From: Steinernema hermaphroditum
Lineage: Eukaryota; Nematoda; Chromadorea; Rhabditida; Steinernematidae
Length of the DNA: 64,000 nucleotides
Assembly: GCA_030435675.1 (NCBI GenBank)
Contig: CM059624.1
Location: 6,782,769 to 6,846,768 of the forward strand
Direction of reading: 5' to 3'
Part shown: piece by piece, positions 55,717 through 64,000 of the stretch
Layout of the letters: each line of letters opens with the position of its first letter
How positions within the stretch are numbered: the stretch's first letter is position 1
Notes under the pieces: generated by a model
What the model was told of the DNA's origin: nothing
Database searches by the model: none
What the model saw: the letters and a program-made list of their open reading frames with translations, nothing else
Position numbers and translations under genes: made by a program

Positions 55717-58700
55717 CTTGCACTTCTTCTAAAACGCTTTGAGACCTCTAAGTAAGAAGAAGCAATTCTTCTCTCCTGGATTTAATGAAAAATATCCAAT
55801 CGGTTTCTGGTTCTTTCTTTGCACACATCTCACTATGTAACCCTCGAAAACCAGATTCCGTGGCAGATTAAGACCAACAAATCCTCTTCAAAGCCAGTCC
55901 TGTGACCACCCACAACGCCCCCTCGGTCACTCCCTTCAAGTTTCCGTCGCTGTGCGCCGTCTCTTGTCTAATTAAATTATCAAATTAGTGCACTCCTCGC
56001 GCCTCTCACTTAATCTGAAATAGATATCGCGACATTTGGAAACTCCAAGTGCCTCCAGCGCCCCCGAAAGACGGTCACGCGGACTCCTTTGTGTCGCTGC
56101 GGTGAATCCCCGCGAAGGCAAACAGCTTCGCGGCGCCCTTTCGCGCATTTGCTTTTTATGGGAGAAGCGCTGACTTTCTGCCCATCTCTCGCCTTTTTGT
56201 AAGGGATCTGTTACTCTTCTTGTATTGTCTTATCCCAGCGTAGATAGTTTCTCTGCCACTTGCTTAATGCTTTCGCATGATCCGACTTTCCAGCCCTCAA
56301 ATGATGAATGCCAGAATCGTAATTCGAGCAATCATACGATCGACTGTACATCTTACAGATTACGATCCTAAAAACGTTGTGCTTTTCCAGTTATAGCCTC
56401 GGACCTTCCCGTCCCACAGCTGCGTCTAATGTGTACAGTCGTGAAAAAGCTCAGTTACGACTGGTACCAGATGATTTACTCATTCACAGACCCAAAGTCC
56501 ATAAAAATCGTAAAGACACGCAGAGAATCAGTGCTCTGGTTAAACAAAGGAGTCCATTGTCACGGCATTCCGACCCCCTTAGTCACCGCGTTCACCTCAT
56601 AAACCACTTTCCACCTGTCTCGAAGCATGTACTCCTCTTTACGAGCACTTGGCGGAAGGAAAAAGCGGCGATTAGCCCTCGAAGTCGTCGACTGTAAATC
56701 ACATATTCCCACATCGTTCGTCGTAAAGACGCGTCTTTACGCACTCGTTTCCGCCGTCCATCAGCGCGCCATCGTAAAAACTCGCCGCTTTCCCACCCTC
56801 CACCCTCGACCCTTCCGGTTTCGCGCCAAAACCGTCTGTTTGTGTACAAACTCCTTCCGAAGGAGTTTGCCGTTCCACTCGACCGGCTGCAACTCATCCG
56901 GATCAGCCTCGTCTTCCTCTTCCTCAATCTGGGTCGCTTTCACTCTCTCCAATAATTCCGTCACGGATTATGCAATCGTCGCGCGTCGATTCGGGTCAAT
57001 TTCCCCGTCAATCTTCCGCCGTCCCATCTTCGAGGTGTTTGTCGTTTGCGTTTGTGTGCGCATGCCTAAAAATCTTCCTCGTCCATCTCGTGACTCTTCT
57101 CTGAACAAACAATCTTTCGAGTGAATTGCGCCCATTCGAACCTGGTCGAGCATCTCGACTCTTTGTTCTCCGGCACCGGTCGCCTTCGGGCGATCCTGAA
57201 GGCCTATTATGCTGATTTTTGGGGCGCCCAACGGATCCGCTGAGGTTTTTTTTCTTCTTTTCCACATTCATAATGCGCAGATCCTACTGTACTTGCCTCT
57301 AATACTGATTTATGAATTAAGCCGGTTGTTTTCAAAAGTTCTATTTTTGTGTCTTCCGTAGCTGTTTCAAAAAAAGCTGTTTCCAAGAACTGTGTAATTC
57401 GAATTCTTACGAGAATCGCATCCTCAAGGAAGATACGGTAACCCCTCAATTGTTGAGATTTTATATTCATACAAATGTACACTTTGATACGATAATTTTT
57501 GCTGCCACATATAATGAATCCTGCTATCCCAATCGCTACAAACTGGTTCACAATCTGCTCAGGTTATCTGGGTACCTTGGATGATTTTGAGTCCACAAAC
57601 GTTTCCGTTTTTAATGCAGAATCGTTTTTGACGCTTATAGCCTTTTGAGCGAAATTAGTGTTTGGTGTTTACTTATGTTTTTTTAATTTTATATCCCCAT
57701 TGATAAGATGACTGACTTTTTGGCCAGACCACGGTGTTCCATGTCTTCTGGAAGCCGGGGCGATCATTGTGTCCGCTCACTCAACTCATTTCTGAGGGAG
57801 CGATTCGACGGCACGAAGGATTGCCGCTGACACAAATGAAAGGCCACTACGGGAAACAAAAAACCAGTTGAAAGATTCTATATTTTCCACAAAACCACAA
57901 AACCAAATGAACTGTTAAGTGAAAAATTCGACTTCTGAGTGTTGCAGGCAGAACACTTTTATCCCTTCGTTGGATTCTATCAGCAACTGACGTGTAGGGA
58001 ACATGGCGAAATAGAGTAATCTTCTTCTGATCGCATTACATCGAAATTCCGAACTTCTGTGCAAGGTTAATCCCTCCCTCCCTCTATCTAGGGACGTTCG
58101 CCTCGTTCAGCGCAGTTTTTGAAATCTCTGATAGCTCTGCGAACTTTTCTGGAACTTTCCGAGCGCGTTTACTCAAACCTGAATTTCAAGATGCACTGAT
58201 TTTCTGCTGGAGTTCACGGCGCAAAATTGCGTTTTTTCGAGTTACAGGTTCTGGAACGCGTGTATCTTGGTTGTTGGAGTGGTTGTGAAGTGAAGCGGAA
58301 GGCGGAAAGAACACCTTCTTTGCTTCCTCCCATCTGGTTTTCACTGGAGAAGATCTTATCTCTGTTGTTTACCTGTGTTTGTGAAGCAATGCTATTCAAT
58401 TTGAAATACTTCCCTCGGCGTTGGGTCTGTGTTTGTGGGGTCATTTCGATATCGGCGTTCCAAACCCGTTCAAACCTATCCCTATCAGGACTGGTCGGCC
58501 ACTAATCACCGCGCTTCTCTCCGCTAATCACCTCGCTTTGTCAACACCAAAACACGCGTCAATCATCTGCAGAACCCCCGTCCGATCCAAACAACTTCTG
58601 AATGCATTGATCTGCAGCAGAGTCAAAACAAAGCCTCTTTTCGATGGTCACAAAAGACATTAACATAGGCGCTGTGTACCTTCCCCAGCCTCCTTCCACC

Positions 58701-58933
58701 CATTCTATCACCAGCACCGTCGTCGTATCAAATACAAACAAAACGATTTTTCGCTTCCCTTCGCTTCTTCATAATCGCCGGCTGACTCATCTCTCGGCAT
58801 CGCTATCGCCGATCGCCGGCGCACGCCTAAAAGGGCCGCCGAGTCGCCGATCGATCGCCAGCGCCACAAACAACGCGTTCCCCTTTGAACCGTCGCGATC
58901 ACGAAACATTCCTCAGAAGTCGATTCTTTGCAG
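55717..58933. other. 3.2-kb stretch with at most isolated candidate exons
   Basis: No gene could be assembled. A minus-strand open frame at 56964-56764 (acidic E-E-E-E-D-E-A-D run followed by a basic Arg/Lys-rich end, 66 residues) has exon-like composition but no splice partners were identified. Confidence 0.35.
56764..56964 (-). CDS. Possible isolated exon, acidic then basic
   Basis: A frame of 66 residues starting with a leucine-rich M-T-E-L-L-E-R-V, then five consecutive acidic residues, then a Lys/Arg-rich tail. The composition is unlike the random frames around it. No domain, no supported neighbours; it may be chance. Confidence 0.22.
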
Positions 58934-59021
58934 ATTCCGAGTAAGGATGAATCGCCGCGAGAGCTCCGCCAGCGCCGTCTCGCTGATACACTCCTCCGAC
59001 ACCGTCCGCCTCCTCCCGAAG
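58934..59021 (+). CDS. Possible first coding exon of a gene extending to the right
   Basis: An acceptor TTCTTTGCAG ends at 58933. The ATG at 58947 opens 25 codons (N-R-R-E-S-S-A-S-A-V-S-L-I-H then polar residues) up to a possible donor CCGAAG|GTTCGT at 59021/59022. If real, the next exons lie beyond the window or in the unrecognised sequence that follows. Without the splice the frame ends at 59060 with 37 residues. Confidence 0.28.
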
Positions 59022-62000
59022 GTTCGTTATTGCCTCCTTGCACCCTTTCCTGGTCGTTGACTCGCGTTGACCTCCCACCGTAATGGAAAACGGAGTCCGA
59101 CACAACTGGGTCAGATCCGGTTTTTTGAGGAATCTGCTAATGGACGATCGAGTGAAATTAAGAGTTATTGTTCTCCGGCTCTGTTCGATCGGCGATGGCG
59201 CCCTTGTTTTTGCTCACTTTAATGACCAGTGGATTAGCTATGCCGATCGCCTTCTCGTCGATCATTCGCCGAAAGAAATAGGATCTTCCTGAGAACCTCG
59301 CTATTACGCCTAATGCTTAATATTTACCAAATTGTCTTTATGTCCAGTTTTTTAGTTGATTTGAGTTATTCTTGTTTACGAAGACCAAGGAGAACAAACC
59401 TCTGGCTCCTCACTCCTCGATCATCACTTACACTTGTGGTCTACTTAATTCTCATCCTTACCATTTTTTTTACCTTTCAGAAGGATATTGAGCTTCGAGA
59501 GTCCTTCACCCCCGCCTGCCACCGCCAGAATTCGGAAAATTGCTTCCTGAGTCCCGATTGTTCGGCTTCTTTTCAACTCTCGGAATGTCATAATTTTATT
59601 TCGCGCATAGCTGTGTTTAACAACTAGGCCAATTTGGGGGCTAGGACCCTCTTTTATACACCCCAACCCCCTCGTCCCCTAATCACAGATCCATTTTCTC
59701 TCAGGATCGCCATAATTTCTCAAAGTGTTTTGTATCGCAACAACCACTTTTCGACCGCCTCCCACAATTATCCGTTGTGCAACGATTCCCACATTCCCAT
59801 AATTAGCCCCTCAAACACCGCTCCCATTATCACCTTGTCGTGCAGCGCCTCCTCCCCCGCCGATCACCTTTTCGGCCACTTAATCTCCGTCGTCTAATCC
59901 GCAGCCTTGTCACAACGCAAATAAACACCGCCGCATTCAGAACCGCTCGCGCATTCGATTTACAGTCTCCCCTCGAGTGTCCCGACTTCTAGCGGACCCT
60001 TCGAGTTGTATAATGGGGCGTCTTGGTAAACGATTACAGTTTTGCAGCTCGCTTGTCATATGCAAATTCGCGGCGGGATCCCCGCAGAGTGACCAGTTGC
60101 GATCTCGGCTTTTTTGCGGCGCCTCGAGCGGCATGACCAGTTGGTGAGTGGTGGGGCCAGGATCAGGTTTTCGTGGCGCGGTGCGAAGAGCAGCAAAAGA
60201 CGTTTAATTGTCGGTTTGATGCGAAGACGCGCGCCAGGAGATGGATGCACCCGGATCCGACGCTCTCCAGCTGCTAATAAGCCCGTTCGCGCGGCCATTG
60301 TGTCGACTGTAACTGTGGACGTTTAATTAGAGAACTCTCGTTCCACTTAGTCCTGGATCCGAAGACTCGTTCCCTTGAGTTCTGCTTTTACACTTGTGTC
60401 CATTTACCCTCTCCCGCCTAACTCGCCCGTATTTCATCTGCTTGTGACGACAACTGTTCTCGCGGCGTTCGTCTCCTAATCCTCAAAGTGCTTACAAACA
60501 TAATTAACGTGTTAAACCCTCAGCTAGAACATCACGTGTCTTGTAGGAACGTCGCAATTTATCGCCTTTGGGCATTTAGTAAATGCTTAGGGTGCCTTCT
60601 CCGGTCCACCTGAAGTTCTGTCACACCCTTAGTGAGAAAACGATCGATGAAAAACATCTCAAATGTGATGAAACATTTGATTTTATATTCAATACGTTTA
60701 AAGAACGTTGATTTAGGGTTACTGCATTTTAATTGAACACACTATTTTGATATCTTTTCGGATGTTTTGGAGCCGTCAGATGGAATTAACCAAAAGAACG
60801 GATCTGATTTTAAAACTTCATACCTAGAACCTCGTACGTTATTCTGTTTTGACTGTCACGTCACCATCTTGAGAGTCACCACGGAAGAATGTCCCCCTGT
60901 TTACAGTACAATTTACAGTTTTGCGAAATCACATGTGATCTTCCGTACTTTCCTCTGACTCACACAATCCTTGGCCTCTGGTTCTTGGCGGATCTCAATC
61001 TTCTCTTTTGTGTCACTTAGCACTTCGAAGTGATGTCAGCGGAATGTCTCCCCTGTTTACATTACAAATTACCGTCGTTCCAGGCCTCGCAACATCGGTT
61101 TTCTGACTGTCCAGTGACTGAGGCTCTCTCCTCTGTTTACCCTCCACCGATCCCTTCAGGTCTTCTCAATACTATCATTTTCTCTTGAAGTCGCCGCATG
61201 TGTCGCCACGATTTGCATAACCGCCGTTTCTGTGTCACGCACTCCATCAATTTTGCACTTTTGTCCGATCCGCTAAACTCAATTCGAACGCATTGCGGCG
61301 TCCTCCGAAGACGTCCTTTATCTTCTTCTGCTCCGCGCGCCCTTCATCGATCCCCGTCATCGCACACCTTAATTGTTGTCCATCCAGAGTGGAGGACATC
61401 CCGCGCCCTCTGTAGGCAGCGTGCCAGCACTGTGCGCGACGGACCCACCTTGGCCCTGGCGGCGACTATAGGCGCCCTTGGAGCGCGCCCAGCCCCTCGC
61501 GGTGACCTTTCGCATCGAGGGCGTCCGGCGAACCGCGCGTTAGGGCTGTTCTCCCTCAGGTCGGTACTGTTCGCCCGCTCGTTTTTTTGTCGCTAGGGGC
61601 AACCGCCGAGGGACTTCGGTTTTGCACCGCCACCAGGTGTTTGTCTCCGCTCTCGCCAGATGACCTTCTGTGCTAATCGGGACGTCTGCTTAGCCGACTG
61701 GAAGAACACGGCGACAAAACAAGGGAGCTGTTTATTTTTGGGATTGTTGGCTATTTATAGGCACGCTTCCTCCCTTCGGTTGCTTCTGTCGGGTTAAGCT
61801 CTGTTTGAGTTGGGGATTTGTCCTGCTTCTAGCTTTGTTCACATTTTGATCTTTCGCTAAGTGAAGTGGCGCCTATCAAACCAGGTGGCAAAGTGCACTC
61901 CTTTTTTTGGCCCCGATTGCTCGTCTCTTACCAGTGATCTACACGATTCCAATTCCCAGCATCCAGGAATCGGTCTATTAATCGCCTTTATTCCCGTCTT

Positions 62001-64000
62001 AATAATAGTTATCTTACAATCTTAAAAAAAAGATGCAATAACCCGAAACTCTGTGATCGCAAAACGAGCTCCACCAAGTCACGCTCTACGCGCCAAAGAG
62101 CCCCATGATTAGCCCATTTGTTCCCTCTCTCAGCCCCTCACCCTCCACTCGATCGTCGTTCACACATCCACACGTGTCGATCTCTTTCGAAACGGCGATT
62201 CCTTCCATATGTTGTGGCGCCGCCGTGTAAAGTTTTGCACTTCGTGACTCCTTCTTCGCGATCCGATCGATTCGTCCTCCACCCGGTCCCGTTCGCCTCC
62301 TTCGCCATGCAAATGAGCCCATCGCAAACCTTCTTCGCCCCCTTTCCCTTATCTGCCGTCTTCGATCGTCTTCCGTTTCTCTTTTTCACGCCGATCACTT
62401 TCATTTCTTTGTTGTTTGTTGCCCCGAGGGCGCGCGCAAAATGAATCTAGGCCGACCCGTGCCGTTGTATAAATAAACACAGATCGCGTGTGACGGTAGT
62501 CGTCGACCTTAGGGAGTAATTATCGAGTCGCCGACGGCCTCCAACTGCCCTAACTGTCAGCTTCTGCAAGACAAAGGGTCGTGATTTGCGTGGGACCGTC
62601 GATTGACAGTTATGGAGTTGACTGTAACTGTTTGCCCTCGTGCTAGTTGGAGCTCTGGTAGTGGCGATTCCCGATTTCGCGGATTTTGGAACTTTGGACT
62701 CGAAATCGTGTAGGTCACCGGCAAGAGAAAGCGATGCTAAAAGACTTCCTACCGTAATCTCGTATAGTTTTGTGTTTGAACCATTCTCCAACGTAATATT
62801 CTGGGAATTTTTCTCGAAAAGGCGTTTCCAAAGGTATCTTGCACTAATAAGGTCTTCTTTGCGTGCTGTAAGGAACATTCCCTCCCAGTTACATGCGCTC
62901 TTTTTCACGAAAAACTCCTCGGAATCATCGAAAGTTGTCAGAGATCAAACGATGTAACGGTGTGTGGTGCAGCAACTGGACTAGAAGCGCTCTGCAAGGA
63001 GCGTGCAATCGGACCCAAAAATCGCCGGAGTGCCCATTTGCAACTTTTTCTCCGAGTCGTCCATTGAGCCGCGTGGACAAAGCGCCTTGAAATCGTACAC
63101 CTTCGGCGCGCCGCCTTCCAGAGGACCCCTTCTGTTTAGTTCGTCTTTGCCTCCAGAAGCGCCCCTTTCAAGTCCTAAGTGGTCACTCGCCTCATTAGCG
63201 TCCGTCCTCTAATCTCCATAATCGATGGGGCCATCCTCGGCCCTCGAAGTTTGATTGTTGGGCGTGCGGGTGGCGACTGGCGACGGCTGCGAGATGTCAG
63301 ATCGCGCGGCAATTTGTCCGTTTCTGTTTATATTAGTCCGCATTTGCATAAAGCGCCCGGTTTCCGGCACCCGATGCACGACTAAAAGCGGCTTCTAATT
63401 GCCTTCCGGCTCCCAGATCCGAAGTTACCGGATGCCCTCCGGTGGCCGGGCGATGCACGGGTGCTCGGAACCCAATTTGCCGCTTGTTATCTGCGCCTTT
63501 ATCGCATTATCGCAGCGGACGGTTGGGTTCCGTCGGTTTATTCCTGCGCGCGAGACCGATTCATCACACCTTTCAAGGTCGTTCTTCGGCTTTGCCGCGA
63601 GCGATCGAAGGAAGAAGGCTGTCAGCAGTGCGCCGCTACCCTCGTCGACCTGTTGCAAATCTAAACTCTGTAACGGACTTTTCGCGCACCTGCAAATACC
63701 ATCCATTACGCGCGCTTTTACGTTTCTTTTCTTTGTCGAGTTCCCTGGTCAGGGGTGGGCAAAGGGTGGGCGGATAATGGTCTCGCAAGGAAGTCCCTGA
63801 ATTCACAATGTACTGTGACGGTCGCGCGGGAGCGGAGTTCAAGAGCGTTCATGGTTTTTTTAGTGGGGCATCCCTTCCTCTACCAGATGGTGTGTAAAAA
63901 CAGCCTAAGCACATTGCTCATTTTGGCCTTAATGGGCCATCTTTATCCAAAAGTCATGTCTCCATTACGATGGTCCCGCTGCGATGTCCCTGTGTGAGTG
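59022..64000. other. 5-kb right end without recognised genes
   Basis: Both strands were read. Open frames are short and rich in Arg, Ser and Pro, reflecting base composition. No transposon terminus, RNA gene or tandem array was recognised. It could be the long first intron or the regulatory region of a gene beginning near 58.9 kb or beyond the window. Confidence 0.35.

Noticed and set aside
61198..61596. Plus-strand open frame of 132 codons
   Set aside because: Arg/Ser/Pro composition follows local base content; no domain, no conserved pattern and no splice or poly(A) context.
1..64000. Prokaryotic features, CRISPR arrays, operons with ribosome binding sites, viral genes
   Set aside because: Dense short GT-AG introns, AATAAA signals and metazoan domain architectures show animal nuclear DNA; no spaced direct-repeat array or viral protein was recognised.

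Overview
This is nuclear DNA from a small-genome ecdysozoan animal, most likely a nematode. Genes sit on both strands and are cut by very short GT-AG introns (mostly 40-50 nt, a few near 34 nt) whose acceptors usually read TTTCAG or TTTAG. Genes end in AATAAA signals, and there are no operons with ribosome binding sites. A tau-tubulin-kinase-like (TTBK) kinase of the type expanded in nematodes, a PAN plus ZP cuticle-type protein and a nicotinic receptor subunit fit a nematode. No species can be named from sequence alone.

Layout, left to right. 1-678: the 3' end of a nicotinic acetylcholine receptor subunit. 887-2399: a protein kinase-like gene that seems damaged. 3296-4189: a secreted cysteine-rich protein. 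4383-5003 (minus) and 5506-7482 (plus): a head-to-head pair, a homeodomain protein lacking the invariant Asn51 and a protein built from duplicated exons carrying SUMO-consensus motifs. 9306-19882: a 20-exon, about 3,066-residue orthologue of the tricellular-junction protein Bark beetle/Anakonda. 20110-23919 (minus): a PAN-ZP apical matrix protein with a mucin stretch inside its ZP module. 24.85-26.1 kb: two internally deleted hAT elements, one nested in another repeat. 26336-27453: a ZDHHC16-like palmitoyltransferase. 27962-30026 (minus): a protein with a PP1-docking motif. 30.0-39.4 kb: poor in genes, with a candidate nuclear protein, a candidate secreted peptide precursor and an inverted-repeat unit around an open frame. 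39445-43467: a RING protein with an N-terminal propeller-like region. 44123-44607 (minus): a small membrane protein. 48.1-54.7 kb: four minus-strand genes (an acidic protein, a UBA/coiled-coil/RING ligase, a kelch-like protein and a TTBK-like kinase). 54858-55714: a perfect 42-nt palindrome and a Tc1/mariner-type element. 55.7-64 kb: almost no recognisable coding sequence.

The genes do not form one pathway. Two neighbouring convergent genes (Bark-like and PAN-ZP) both concern epithelial surfaces and junctions. Two genes encode RING ligases, and the head-to-head homeodomain/SUMO-motif pair shares about 0.5 kb that could serve as a common promoter. Exon models were built by eye from splice consensus and reading-frame continuity. 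Where the summed exon length is divisible by three this is stated, because it is the best internal check available here.
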